A model generated the notes under the pieces. The model did not search any database, had not been told where the DNA came from, and saw nothing but the letters and a program-made list of their open reading frames with translations. The position numbers and the translations under genes were made by a program. Shown in pieces: positions 43,463 to 53,227 of a stretch of DNA of 64,000 nt. The DNA is taken from positions 248,001-312,000 of the forward strand of contig CAVSWC010000003.1 of assembly GCA_963731585.1 (NCBI GenBank), read 5' to 3'. Each line of letters opens with the position of its first letter. The stretch's first letter is position 1. This DNA comes from CANKHA01 sp963731585 (GTDB lineage Bacteria > Pseudomonadota > Alphaproteobacteria > Rhizobiales > Xanthobacteraceae).

Positions 43463-44852
43463 TCACGGCGCTTCGAGCCCGGCAACCGACAGCGCCCGCT
43501 TCTGCCTCCCGGCGACCTGTGCGACGGAAAAAGCTTCTATGGCCTCATTGAACAGGCGATAGAAATTCAGCTCCGCCCGCAGATGCAGAAACACCGCCCC
43601 GAGCCCGATGGCGGCGCGGTCCATAAACACAAACTCCCGCGGCACTGTCACCGGCCCCTGTTGCCGCAGCGCCTGATGCACGCGGGATGCCTCCCGGCGG
43701 CCATATTCGGAGGGTTTCACCCCGTCGGCGATCGTGCGCGTGCGGTTATCGAGCAGCGGGCCGTAGATAAAGCCGGCCCAAATATTGAGCGTTTCAATCA
43801 GGCCGCGGGTCAGATTTTTGAAACCCCAGGTTTCATAGGCATTGACCACGAGATCGTCGTCGCCGCGCTCCAGGCCGCGATAGAGATCCACCACGCCGCC
43901 GACAAAGGTGGGCGGGAATATACGGATGCAACCATAGTCGAGCAGATTGATTCCGCCGGGGCGCGCTTTGCCCCTGCCCTGCTTCTCGTCGAAGACGGTG
44001 TAATTGCCGAGATGCGGATCGCCATGGATGATGCCGAAGCGGCTGAAGGGATGCCACCAGGCCATGAACATCGCGGTCCCCAGCCGGTTGCGCGTGGGCA
44101 GATCATCGTCCTTGTGCGCGAGCAGCCGCCGGCCCTCCAGCCAGTCGAGCGTGAGCAGGCGGCGCGTCGATAATCCCGGATGCGCCGCGGGCACGCGGAT
44201 ATTGTCCTTGCCGGCCAGCATGGCGCCATAGAGCGCCACGTGCTTGGCCTCGCGGTGATAGTCGAGCTCCTCGCGCAAGCGCGCGCCGATCTCCTGGGCG
44301 ATCTCGCTGGTATCGATGGCCGGAATCCATGCGCCGGCGCAGCGCCAGCAGCCAGCCGAGCTGCTGCAAATCCGCCTCCACCGCCGATTGCATGTCCGGG
44401 TATTGCAGCTTGCAGGCCAGTTCCGCACCGTCGAGCGAACGGGCGCGGTGCACCTGCCCGAGCGAAGCCGCCGCCGCCGGCGTGTGCTCGAAGCTGGAGA
44501 ATCTTTCCTGCCAGTTGGCGCCAAGCTCGGCCGTCATCCGCCGCTTGACGAAGGCCCAGCCCATGGGCGGCGCTTCGCTCTGCAGCTTCATCAGCTCGCC
44601 GGCATAGGCCGGCGGCAGCGCGTCGGGAATGGTGGCGAGCAGCTGCGCCACCTTCATGATCGGCCCTTTCAGGCCGCCGAGCGCGGCTGCGAGATCGAGC
44701 GCGTTGCGATCGTGATTTTGCGTGCGGCCGAGCACGCGTGCGGTCGCCACGCGGGCCGCCACGCCGCCGACATTGCTGCCGACTTTGGCGTAGCGCTTGG
44801 CGCGGGCGGAGAAGCGGTTTTTTTCGCGGTCGGGCACAGTCTCGCGCTTCAT
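43463..44852 (-). CDS. ABC1/UbiB-family atypical kinase (one frameshift)
   Basis: 462 residues once an extra base near 44324 is removed. Family marks: KGPIMKVAQLLATIPDALPP (KxGQ-like loop, here KVAQ), TPAAAASLGQVHRA (Ala-rich nucleotide loop), GIIHGDPHLGNY (catalytic) and LLDYGCIRIF (DYG, replacing DFG). UbiB-family proteins support ubiquinone synthesis or mitochondrial-type lipid homeostasis. The substitution in the KxGQ motif could affect its autoinhibition. Monocistronic. Confidence 0.85.
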
Positions 44853-44865
44853 GGAACGAGAGCCG

Positions 44866-45281
44866 TTAGGGTCGACTGTTAGGAGCTTCGCAGCGGCCGG
44901 ACGTTGGCCAGGCGATCCAACGTGCGAGGCTCATCCTCGCTCACCTCGCCGGCAGCGAGCGCAAGCATTATCGCGGTCGCTGCCTGGCCTCAGGCGCAGC
45001 AAGGGCGAGCTCGTTGAGGCCGAGAAACACGATCATCGCAAGCCAGCGACGTTCGCTTGTTGCCGTCAACGAACGGATGATTCTGCGCAATGCCGAAGGC
45101 GTAGGCGGCTGCGAGCTCCGGGAGATCCGTCTGCTCGTACGCCCATTTGTTGTGCGGCCTGCCAAGGGCCGATTCCAGCAAGCCCCAAGTCACGAATTCC
45201 ATCGGGGCCGCCAAACAGCGCCAGCTGTTCATCATGGAAATCAACGACGATGTCTGGGTCGAGCCATCGCGGCTCGTTCAT
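44866..45281 (-). pseudogene. Doc/Fic-type toxin, frame disrupted several times
   Basis: Starts MNEPRWLDPDIVVDFHDEQL, overlapping the antitoxin stop (ATGA). Different frames then continue GLLESALGRPHNKWAYEQTD, AYAFGIAQNHPFVDGNKRTS (the Doc/Fic motif HxFxDGNKR) and AMIVFLGLNELALAAPEA. At least four indels (near 45185, 45040, 44986 and 44928; three +1 and one -1) are needed to read a full protein of about 135 residues. Doc phosphorylates EF-Tu. Because intact core genes here have the same kind of errors, I cannot say whether this is real decay or sequencing error. Confidence 0.6.
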
Positions 45282-45549
45282 TTGGCAAGCGCCCGGCGAG
45301 CGCATCGCGGCATATTCCCTGAACGACGCCGCGCGAATTCCATCGCTTCGGCGAACTTCGGATCGTGGGGCGTGAAGCTGAATGCCGCGCTCGGTCTGCT
45401 CGATGATGTACAGTTGATCGCCTTCGCTTGAGCTTAAGACGGGCGATCAACTCTTTGGGAAGGATCACTCCGACGGAATTGCCGATTTTCTTCAGTTGAA
45501 CCACCCGACGACCTTGGCCGCGGGGATCAGCGAACGACCTTTTGTTCAA
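45278..45549 (-). pseudogene. AbrB/MazE-type antitoxin, frame disrupted
   Basis: Probable TTG start at 45549 with GGAGGAGG 9 bases upstream. The SpoVT/AbrB DNA-binding fold reads VVQLKKIGNSVGVILPKELI, followed after a one-base shift near 45425 by EGDQLYIIEQTERGIQL, and after another near 45368 by HDPKFAEAMEFARR. It ends ALAK then TGA, overlapping the toxin ATG. Antitoxins of this shape partner Doc/Fic-type toxins and repress their own operon. A GTG at 45504 is an alternative start. Confidence 0.6.
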
Positions 45550-45570
45550 CCGACAATGCCTCCTCCTTAG

Positions 45571-45587
45571 TTATACGAAATGTATAA
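45571..45587. promoter_or_regulatory. Likely operator of the toxin-antitoxin operon
   Basis: Perfect inverted repeat TTATAC-GAAAT-GTATAA, 22 bases upstream of the antitoxin start. Antitoxins of the AbrB class bind palindromes at this distance, and the AT-rich arms also resemble a -10 element. Proposed autoregulatory site; not proven. Confidence 0.5.
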
Positions 45588-45641
45588 CACAGCTAGTACA
45601 ACACGTTCAACGAAACGTGAAACTCATCAATATTTGATCTC

Positions 45642-47489
45642 TTAGTCGTTCGTATCGATCTCTTCCAGTTCGTCGATCAGCTTCTCGATCACCGACAATC
45701 CGCCCTGCCAGAAGGCGGGATCGCGCGCGTCGAGCCCGAACGGCTTGAGCAGCTCGGTGTAATGCTTGGTGCCGCCGGCGGCGAGCATGGCGAGATAGCG
45801 CTCGGCAAAACCTTCCGAGGCCTGCTGATAGACCGCGTAGAGCGAATTCACCAGGCAGTCGCCGAAGGCATAGGCATAAACATAGAACGGCGAATGGATG
45901 AAGTGCGGGATGTAGCTCCAGAACACTTCGTAGCCCGGACGGATATCGATCGCCGGCCCGAGGCTTTCCTTCTGCACTTCGAGCCAGATTTCGCCGAGGC
46001 GTTTCGCCGTCAGCTCGCCGTTCTTGCGTTCGAGATGCACCTTGCGCTCGAAGCTGTAGAAGGCGATCTGCCGCACCACCGTGTTGATCATGTCTTCGGC
46101 CTTGCCGGTGAGCATGGCCTTGCGCTGTTTCTTATCGGTGGTGCCGGCGAGCAGTTTCTGGAAGGTCAGCATCTCGCCGAATACGCTGGCGGTTTCCGCC
46201 AGGGTCAGCGGCGTCGGCGCCATCAGCGCGCCGTTCGGCGCGGCGAGGAATTGATGCACGCCATGGCCGAGCTCATGCGCGAGCGTCATCACGTCGCGCG
46301 GCTTGCCCTGATAATTCAGCATCACATAGGGATGCGCCGAAGGCACCGTCGGATGCGAAAAGGCGCCGGGCGATTTTCCCGGCCGCACCGGCGCGTCGAT
46401 CCAGCGCTCGTCGAAGAAACGCTGCGCGATGCCGGCCATCCGGGGCGAGAAGGCGTCATAGGCGGTGAGCACGGTGTCGCGCGCCTCGTTCCAGCCGATG
46501 GTGCGCATCGGCACCGAAGGCAGCGGTGCGTTGCGGTCCCAGTGCGGCAGCTTGTTCTTGCCGAACCAGCGCGCTTTCAGCGCGTAATAGCGGTGCGACA
46601 GGCGCGGATAGGCGTTCCGCACGGCCTGCGTCAGCGCCTCGACAACTTCCGGCTCGACGCGGTTCGACAAATGGCGTGAATCTGCCACATCGGCGAAGCC
46701 GCGCCAGCGGTCCGAAATGTCCTTGTCCTTGGCCAGCGCGTTGGTGACCAGCGTGAACAGCCGCACATTGTCCTTGAAGGTCTTCGCCAGCGCCTCGGCC
46801 GCGGCTTTGCGCTTGGCGCCGGACGAATCCTGCAACAGGTTGAGCGTGGGCTCGATCGCCAGACTTTTGCCCTGCACCTTGAAGCGCAGGCTGGCGATGG
46901 TTTCGTCGAACAGCCGCACCCAGGCCGAATAGCCGGTCATGGATTTTTCGTGGAACAGCTGCTCGATCCGATCCTCGAGCTGGTAGGGCTTTTCCTTGCG
47001 GATATCCTCCATCCACGGCCGGTAATGGCCGAGCGCCGGATGTTGCATCGCCGCTTCCAGCACGGCGTCGTCGATGCGATTGAGCTCGAGCGTGAAAAAC
47101 AAAAGATGCAGCGATGAGGCGGTGAGACGCTCCTGCACGTCGCCATAGAATTTCGAGCGCACCGGATCGGTGGTGTTGCCCGCGTGGACGAGCCCGGCAT
47201 AGGAGATCAGCCGGCCCATCAAATCGTCGAGCGCTTCGTAGCGCTGCACGGCGCTCGCCAATGCGGGACCGGCGTCCGGTCCGGCGGCCATCTCCGCCAG
47301 CTTGCCTTTGTAGTCCTGTTCGAAAGCTGCGCTGTCTTCCTCGACGCGCACGAGGTCGCGCTTGATCTCCGGTGCGTCAAGGGCGGGATAAAGATCGGCC
47401 AGGTTCCATTCCGGCAGGGCGCCGAACGCTTTTGCGCCAGCGCGTTTGGGAGCCGGCTTTTTGCGAATCGCTTTCTTCGGAGATGCCAT
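45642..47489 (-). CDS. pepF: Oligoendopeptidase F, M3 family
   Basis: 615 residues. The zinc site is MTLAHELGHGVHQFLA (HExxH), with the downstream glutamate in LAETASVFGEM. The M3 family fold and length match bacterial PepF, which cuts peptides of 7-17 residues in the cytoplasm. I start at ATG 47489 (MASPKKAIRKK); the ATG 14 codons earlier is less likely. Divergent from the response regulator with about 235 bases between them. Confidence 0.94.
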   Translation of the reverse strand: MASPKKAIRKKPAPKRAGAKAFGALPEWNLADLYPALDAPEIKRDLVRVEEDSAAFEQDYKGKLAEMAAGPDAGPALASAVQRYEALDDLMGRLISYAGLVHAGNTTDPVRSKFYGDVQERLTASSLHLLFFTLELNRIDDAVLEAAMQHPALGHYRPWMEDIRKEKPYQLEDRIEQLFHEKSMTGYSAWVRLFDETIASLRFKVQGKSLAIEPTLNLLQDSSGAKRKAAAEALAKTFKDNVRLFTLVTNALAKDKDISDRWRGFADVADSRHLSNRVEPEVVEALTQAVRNAYPRLSHRYYALKARWFGKNKLPHWDRNAPLPSVPMRTIGWNEARDTVLTAYDAFSPRMAGIAQRFFDERWIDAPVRPGKSPGAFSHPTVPSAHPYVMLNYQGKPRDVMTLAHELGHGVHQFLAAPNGALMAPTPLTLAETASVFGEMLTFQKLLAGTTDKKQRKAMLTGKAEDMINTVVRQIAFYSFERKVHLERKNGELTAKRLGEIWLEVQKESLGPAIDIRPGYEVFWSYIPHFIHSPFYVYAYAFGDCLVNSLYAVYQQASEGFAERYLAMLAAGGTKHYTELLKPFGLDARDPAFWQGGLSVIEKLIDELEEIDTND

Positions 47490-47724
47490 GGTGAGGAAGC
47501 CGTGAATGGGGCCGCAGGCCTTATAAGACAAGTCTTACAAGATAGGGCGCCGCCTAATTGGGGCAACATCTCCCCACCGGCTTTTGATAGCCGCGCACGG
47601 CCGGCACCGCAAATCGCGACCTTTATCATCTGTTAACGCAAACTCGATGACGATGCGCCAATTCGGCACATTTTAAAGCTCTGACGCGTAAACCTGTCTG
47701 CGGTTGTGCTGCGTTGGAACCGAT

Positions 47725-49239
47725 ATGCCGGAAACGATCCTCATTGTTGATGACGATCCTGTGCAACGCCGGCTGCTGGAAGCGATGGCTGTCCGCTTCG
47801 GGTATCAGGCGCTGACCGCCGACGGCGGCGACGCGGCGCTTGCCCTGCTGGGCGACCCGCAGGCATCGCGCATCGATTGCGTCATCCTCGACCTGGTCAT
47901 GCCCGACCTCGACGGCCTCGGTGTGCTGGCGAAGATGCGCGAGCGCGGGCTGCGCATGCCGGTCATTGTGCAGACCGCCCATGGCGGCATCGACAACGTG
48001 GTTTCCGCCATGCGCGCCGGTGCAGCCGACTTCGTGGTCAAGCCCGTGGGTCCGGAGCGCCTGCAGGTTTCGCTGCGCAATGCCCTCGCCCAAAGCGCGC
48101 TCGAAGGCGAGCTGCAGCGGATCAAGCATGCGCGCGCGGGCACTCTCACTTTCCGCGATCTGGTCAGCCGCAGCCCGCAGATGCAGCTTGTCATGCGCAC
48201 CGCGGAAAAGGCCGCGGCCTCCTCCATCCCGGTGCTGATCGAGGGTGAGTCCGGCGTCGGCAAGGAATTAATCGCGCGCGCCATTCATGGCAGCAGCGAG
48301 CGCCGCACCAAACCATTCGTCGCCGTCAATTGCGGCGCTATCCCGGAACATCTGGTTGAATCCATCTTGTTCGGTCACGAGAAGGGCGCCTTCACCGGCG
48401 CGACCGAGCGCCATGTCGGAAAATTCGCGGAAGCCGACGGCGGCGTGCTGTTTCTCGACGAGGTCGGCGAATTGCCGCTGGCAGCGCAGGTGAAGCTGTT
48501 GCGCGCCATTCAGGAGAACGAGATCGAGCCGGTGGGCGGACGCAAGCCGGTCAAGGTCGACGTGCGGCTGATCTCCGCGACCAACCGCAACCTGATGGCC
48601 GACGTCAAAAGCGGCCGCTTCCGCGAGGATCTGTTCTATCGGCTGCATGTCTTTCCCATTACGGTGCCGCCGCTGCGCGAGCGCCCAGAAGATATTGCCG
48701 ATCTGGTGCGGTATTTCCTGGCGCGTTTCTGCGCCGAGGAAGGCAAGCGCATCCAATTCGTCAGCAACGAAGCGCTCGCCCTGCTAAAAAACCATCCGTG
48801 GCCGGGCAATGTGCGTCAGTTGGAGAACATGGTTTTTCGCGCGGTCGTGCTGGCGGAAGGCGACACCCTGGGCTCGGACGAGTTCCCACAGATCGCAGTG
48901 CAGGCGCTCCGCACGGGCGAACCTGGCGCCGATACCGCGCAGGCGCCTTCGATCACGGCCGATATGACTTCTTTAACTGCGGGCATGCCGGACTGGGCCG
49001 CGACCGTTCCCGCTCATAGCCGCCCGCATGGCATGCTGCCGGTTTTCGACGGGGAGGGGCATATCCGCCCGCTGGAAGACATCGAATCAGAGGTCGTCCG
49101 CTTCGCGATCAGCCACTACCGCGGCCAAATGTCCGAGGTAGCGCGACGGTTGCACATTGGGCGGTCGACACTTTACCGAAAGCTCGAAAATCTGGGTATC
49201 GGCGGTGGTTCCGACGGAGAAACCGTGTCCAGCAGGTAA
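47725..49239 (+). CDS. Sigma-54 dependent response regulator, NtrC-type
   Basis: 504 residues. Receiver domain (1-125) with acid pocket VDDDP and phospho-acceptor D56 in ILDLVMPDLDG; AAA+ domain with Walker A EGESGVGKE, the sigma-54 contact loop EKGAFTGATE, Walker B GGVLFLDEV and NPWPGNVRQL-like KNHPWPGNVRQLEN; C-terminal Fis-type helix-turn-helix (MSEVARRLHIGRSTLYRKLENLG). A Pro/Ala/Thr linker lies between. No histidine kinase is adjacent, so it is an orphan. It should turn on sigma-54 promoters. Confidence 0.93.
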   Translation: MPETILIVDDDPVQRRLLEAMAVRFGYQALTADGGDAALALLGDPQASRIDCVILDLVMPDLDGLGVLAKMRERGLRMPVIVQTAHGGIDNVVSAMRAGAADFVVKPVGPERLQVSLRNALAQSALEGELQRIKHARAGTLTFRDLVSRSPQMQLVMRTAEKAAASSIPVLIEGESGVGKELIARAIHGSSERRTKPFVAVNCGAIPEHLVESILFGHEKGAFTGATERHVGKFAEADGGVLFLDEVGELPLAAQVKLLRAIQENEIEPVGGRKPVKVDVRLISATNRNLMADVKSGRFREDLFYRLHVFPITVPPLRERPEDIADLVRYFLARFCAEEGKRIQFVSNEALALLKNHPWPGNVRQLENMVFRAVVLAEGDTLGSDEFPQIAVQALRTGEPGADTAQAPSITADMTSLTAGMPDWAATVPAHSRPHGMLPVFDGEGHIRPLEDIESEVVRFAISHYRGQMSEVARRLHIGRSTLYRKLENLGIGGGSDGETVSSR

Positions 49240-49385
49240 CTATCGCGCGAAATCGCGGTAATGAGGCTTTTATGGCTCTCGGCGTTGTGGCAAACGTGTC
49301 TCAGTCGCTTTAATTTAACGATGGCCTCGATTTTTGCTGTCGAAAATGGGGGTTCGGGCGTTAGTCCCGAAATAGGGGAAATTTG

Positions 49386-51536
49386 ATGCGGATCGCACGA
49401 AACGAACAGGCTCTTGCTGCGGCGCTGGCACTGCTGCTGACCACGGCGGGAGTAGCGGTAGCGGCTCCGGACAATTCCGGTACCAAGGCGAGCGTCGCCG
49501 GAACTGTGGCGGCGGCCCAGCCTTCGGAAGCCGATCTGAATTCCCGCATCCCGCTGCCCGACCCGCTCGACGTACCGCTTCCCTCGGCCAAGGAGGTGAC
49601 CTCTTCCGCGCCTGAAAAGTCCGCGCCCGCACCGGAAACGATCATCTCGTCAGTGCCGGAACCCGCCGTCACCTCCGCGCCGGAACCCACGATCACATCG
49701 GCAACGCAACCGGCCGCGATCACCGCGCCAGAACCTTCCGTCACGTCCGCGCCGCAGCCTGCCACGACCGAAACCGCGGCCTCGCCTGCAGCGGTCGAGC
49801 CCACTCTGGATCCGGTGGGCGTCAAGCTCAAAGAAACCATCACCACCAAGCTGTCGCGCTTCGTCGACCGCAAGGATGACCGTCCCGGCGTGGAGTCCTT
49901 CTACGCCGCCCGGCAATACGCGCCGCTGTGGACCGACGAGGGCGTGCTCAATGCCCGCGGCAAGGCAGTGATAGCCTATCTCGCCGGTGTCTCTGCTGAA
50001 GGGCTTGAGCCGTCGGATTATCCGGCGCCGGCATTCAAGTCCGGCGCCGAACCGCAGGCGCTCGCCGAAGCGGAGTTGAAGCTGGTGGATTCCGTGCTCA
50101 CCTTCGCGCGCCATGCGCAGAATGGCCGCGTGCATTTCTCGCGCGTCGCCGGCGACATTCTTTACAATCTCGTTCCGCCCGACCCGGCGCAGGTTCTCGC
50201 CAACCTGGCGCAGAACAGCGACGTGGCAAAGGTACTCGACGGCTATACGCCGCAGCACGCCGGCTACCAGGCCCTGAAGGCGAAGCTCGCTGAATTGCGC
50301 GGACAGACCGCGGAGCCGCAAGCACAGGCGCCGGCTCCGAAGATCGTCCAGGTTCCCGAGGGACCGATCCTGCGCTCCGGCGACGACGACGAGCGCGTTC
50401 CCTTGCTGCGCAAGCGGCTGCAGATGGCCGACCAGAACTCCACCAGATACGACAAGCAGGTGGTGGAAGCGGTGAAGAACTTCCAGGAAAAAGCCGGGCT
50501 CGACGATGATGGCTCGGTTGGCCCGGCCACCCTGCGCGCGCTCAATAGCGGTGGCGTTGCCAGCAAGCCGCGCGGCCGCAAGGACACCATCGATATCATC
50601 CTTGCCAATATGGAGCGCTGGCGCTGGATGCCGCGCGAGCTTGGCAAGGCTCATGTGGTGCTGAACATTCCGGCCTTCATGCTCAAGGTCATGAATAACG
50701 GCAACAAGATCTGGGAGACGCGCGTCGTGGTCGGCAAGCCCGAAACCGCGACCCCGATCCTCAGCGAGACGATGAAATACATCACCGTCAATCCAACCTG
50801 GAACGTGCCGCCGTCGATCGTCTATGGCGAATATCTTCCGGTGCTGCAGCAGGATCCCAGCGCGATCGCGCGCATGGGTCTCAAGGTCGTGCAGAACAAT
50901 GATGGCAGCCTGCACATGTACCAGCCGCCGGGTGACGGCAATGCGCTTGGCCGCATCCGCTTCAACTTCCCGAACAAGTTCCTGGTCTATCAGCACGACA
51001 CCTCGGACAAGCACCTGTTCGCGAAAGAGACGCGCGCCTTTAGCCACGGCTGCATGCGGGTGCAGGACCCGCTGAAATACGGCGAGGTGCTGCTTTCGAT
51101 CGTGCGTCCGAAAGACAATTATACTGTGGACAAACTGCGCAGCATGTATGGCCCGGAGGAACGGGAGATTTCCTTCCCAACGCCGATCCCGGTGCACATC
51201 ACCTACCAGACCGCCTTTGTCGATGAATCCGGAAAGTTGGTCCTGCGCGACGACCTTTACGGCCGCGATGCCAAGACGCTGGCGGTGCTCAAGGGCGAGG
51301 ACCGGCGGATTGCTGACGTGCCGATGGACCGCCGCGGCGAGCAGCAGGCTAGCTATCAGCGTGGGCCTGTGAACCTGCCTTATGGCGTCGTGACCGAAGG
51401 CTCCTCACGCCAAGCCTCGCGTTACGAGGGCTATGCCTCGCGTTACGAGGGTGGAGGCTTCTTCGATTCGCTGTTCGGCGGGCCCCGTTATTACCAGCAG
51501 CAGCGGCCGCCAGCCCAGGTCGATCGGCGGCGGTAA
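49386..51536 (+). CDS. L,D-transpeptidase (YcbB/LdtD-like) with PG-binding domain
   Basis: 716 residues. Signal peptide (LAAALALLLTTAGVAVAAP), then a low-complexity Pro/Ala/Thr/Ser region (about 40-140, many PEPxxTSAP-like units), a domain typical of LdtD, a peptidoglycan-binding domain (DDERVPLLRKRLQ ... SVGPATLRALN), and the YkuD catalytic domain with FSHGCMRVQDPLKYGEVL, in which Cys near 556 is the nucleophile. It makes 3-3 cross-links in periplasmic murein. The next gene encodes a murein-hydrolase-like protein on the same strand. Confidence 0.93.
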   Translation: MRIARNEQALAAALALLLTTAGVAVAAPDNSGTKASVAGTVAAAQPSEADLNSRIPLPDPLDVPLPSAKEVTSSAPEKSAPAPETIISSVPEPAVTSAPEPTITSATQPAAITAPEPSVTSAPQPATTETAASPAAVEPTLDPVGVKLKETITTKLSRFVDRKDDRPGVESFYAARQYAPLWTDEGVLNARGKAVIAYLAGVSAEGLEPSDYPAPAFKSGAEPQALAEAELKLVDSVLTFARHAQNGRVHFSRVAGDILYNLVPPDPAQVLANLAQNSDVAKVLDGYTPQHAGYQALKAKLAELRGQTAEPQAQAPAPKIVQVPEGPILRSGDDDERVPLLRKRLQMADQNSTRYDKQVVEAVKNFQEKAGLDDDGSVGPATLRALNSGGVASKPRGRKDTIDIILANMERWRWMPRELGKAHVVLNIPAFMLKVMNNGNKIWETRVVVGKPETATPILSETMKYITVNPTWNVPPSIVYGEYLPVLQQDPSAIARMGLKVVQNNDGSLHMYQPPGDGNALGRIRFNFPNKFLVYQHDTSDKHLFAKETRAFSHGCMRVQDPLKYGEVLLSIVRPKDNYTVDKLRSMYGPEEREISFPTPIPVHITYQTAFVDESGKLVLRDDLYGRDAKTLAVLKGEDRRIADVPMDRRGEQQASYQRGPVNLPYGVVTEGSSRQASRYEGYASRYEGGGFFDSLFGGPRYYQQQRPPAQVDRRR

Positions 51537-51683
51537 AATTCAGGCCCGCTTAACTAAGGCGCCGGGGGCGCCGCCGCCGAGCCACTTTTTGCCACAAACC
51601 CTCTCTACCGTCCTGTTCATGCGACGGGGAGAGGGGCGCTAAGGGTGCGTTAACCCAACCCGATAACACTGCGTTAGTCATGT

Positions 51684-51705
51684 CTCCCGCGGCCAACCGC
51701 GGGAG
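51684..51705. terminator. Hairpin between L,D-transpeptidase and DUF882 gene
   Basis: CTCCCGCGG-CCAA-CCGCGGGAG, a perfect 9-bp stem with a 4-base loop but no T run. It ends 13 bases before the GTG start of the next gene, so it may also be a 5' leader structure rather than a terminator. Confidence 0.45.
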
Positions 51706-51717
51706 CTACTAGTCTCT

Positions 51718-53211
51718 GTGTGGCCTTCCAACGCGAGATTGCACGTGCCGGTTTGTATCGCGCGCAGAGTCTTGTCGGTCTTGCTCGCACCGCGCATCGG
51801 ATTCCGCCTCGGCCTCGCTGCCATCGCCCTTATTATCGGATGCGACGGGTTGCAGAACGCGGTCGCCGAAGGCGACACCCGTACGATCTCCCTGCATCAC
51901 GTCCATACCAAGGAAGACCTCACCATCACCTATAAGCGCAACGGCCGTTACGACGCCGAGGCGTTGAAGAAGATCAACTGGGTTTTGCGCGATTGGCGGC
52001 GCAACGAAGAGGTCGCAACCGACCCCCAGCTGCTCGATCTGGTGTGGGAAGTGCACCGCGAAGTGGGCGCCCAGCATCCTATCCACATCATCTGCGGTTA
52101 CCGCGCGCCGCAAACGAACGCCATGCTGCGCCGGAAGAGCGATGGCGTCGCTCAGTCCAGCCAACATACCCACGGCAAGGCGATGGATTTCTTCATCCCC
52201 GGCGTGCCGCTGGAGGAGTTGCGCAAGGTCGGACTGCGCCTGCAACGCGGCGGCATCGGTTTCTATCCGAGCTCCGGATCGCCCTTCGTGCATCTCGATG
52301 TCGGCAGCGTGCGGCACTGGCCGAGCATCAGCCGCGAAGAACTGGTGCGCATCTTCCCCAATGGCCGCACCGTGCATGTGCCCTCCGACGGCCGGCCGCT
52401 GCCCGGCTATTCGCTCGCGCTGGCCGACGTCGAGCGACGCGGCAACCAGCCTTCTTCCGTTTCCTTGAACGCAGCGCGCAACGCCGGCGTTCTCACCGCG
52501 CAACAGGACACCGGCACCGGCATCAACCTGCTGGCGAAAATTTTTGGCTTCGGCAAGCCTGAGCGCGAGGAGGTCGAGACGACCGCCGCCATTGCACCCG
52601 CAGCCAAGACAGCCCCCGCCGCGAAGCCGCAACCGCGCAAGGCGGGGGAAGTGCAAGTCGCCACGGCCTTGCCGCCGAAGACGGCGCCCGCGCAATTTTC
52701 CGGCGCCAACGTGCCCTGGCCGGACAAGCCTTCGCCCTTGCTGATGCTGCCTGAAAAGGCGCTGGCTTACGCCCCGCTGCCCGGCCCGGAGCTGAACGCC
52801 CGTCCGGCGGCACCGCAGCGCGCGGTGGAAAGCCGCCCCCTGCCGGCGCTCGCGGCGGCTCCCGCCGTGCCGGCTTCTATCCCGCGGCAAACCTCAATCG
52901 TCGTGCGGCAGGCTGACGGCAAGCCGGCGATCGTGCATACGCGGCGCTTGCAGACCGGCGAGCCTTTCGACGATCCGTGGATGCGCGCGGCGATTCTTGC
53001 GCCCAATTTGTCGAATTATTTGACCGTAAGCGGGATGGGCGCCGAAGATTATCGCCGGCTGAGTGTTTTCATGCACAAGCCACAGGCCTTGGTGACCATG
53101 GCTTTCTCCGCCGATCCGACACCGGGTCTGCTAGCGAATCGCTTCAGCGGCCAGGCGGTCGTGTTTGTCGCGACCACCACGTTCGGCGCACGCACCGCGA
53201 TGCTTCAGTAG
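51718..53211 (+). CDS. DUF882/YcbK-like murein endopeptidase
   Basis: 497 residues from GTG 51718. One hydrophobic signal or anchor (FRLGLAAIALIIGCDGL) is followed by the M15-like catalytic domain: RTISLHHVHTKEDLTITYKR, IICGYRAPQTNAMLRR, SQHTHGKAMDFFIPG (His and Asp zinc ligands) and SPFVHLDVGSVRHW. In E. coli the homologue MepK cuts L,D-made 3-3 cross-links, the product of the upstream transpeptidase. The C-terminal half (about 230-497) is Pro/Ala-rich and not recognised. Confidence 0.88.
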   Translation: MWPSNARLHVPVCIARRVLSVLLAPRIGFRLGLAAIALIIGCDGLQNAVAEGDTRTISLHHVHTKEDLTITYKRNGRYDAEALKKINWVLRDWRRNEEVATDPQLLDLVWEVHREVGAQHPIHIICGYRAPQTNAMLRRKSDGVAQSSQHTHGKAMDFFIPGVPLEELRKVGLRLQRGGIGFYPSSGSPFVHLDVGSVRHWPSISREELVRIFPNGRTVHVPSDGRPLPGYSLALADVERRGNQPSSVSLNAARNAGVLTAQQDTGTGINLLAKIFGFGKPEREEVETTAAIAPAAKTAPAAKPQPRKAGEVQVATALPPKTAPAQFSGANVPWPDKPSPLLMLPEKALAYAPLPGPELNARPAAPQRAVESRPLPALAAAPAVPASIPRQTSIVVRQADGKPAIVHTRRLQTGEPFDDPWMRAAILAPNLSNYLTVSGMGAEDYRRLSVFMHKPQALVTMAFSADPTPGLLANRFSGQAVVFVATTTFGARTAMLQ

Positions 53212-53227
53212 CGGCAGCGGCTTCGCC

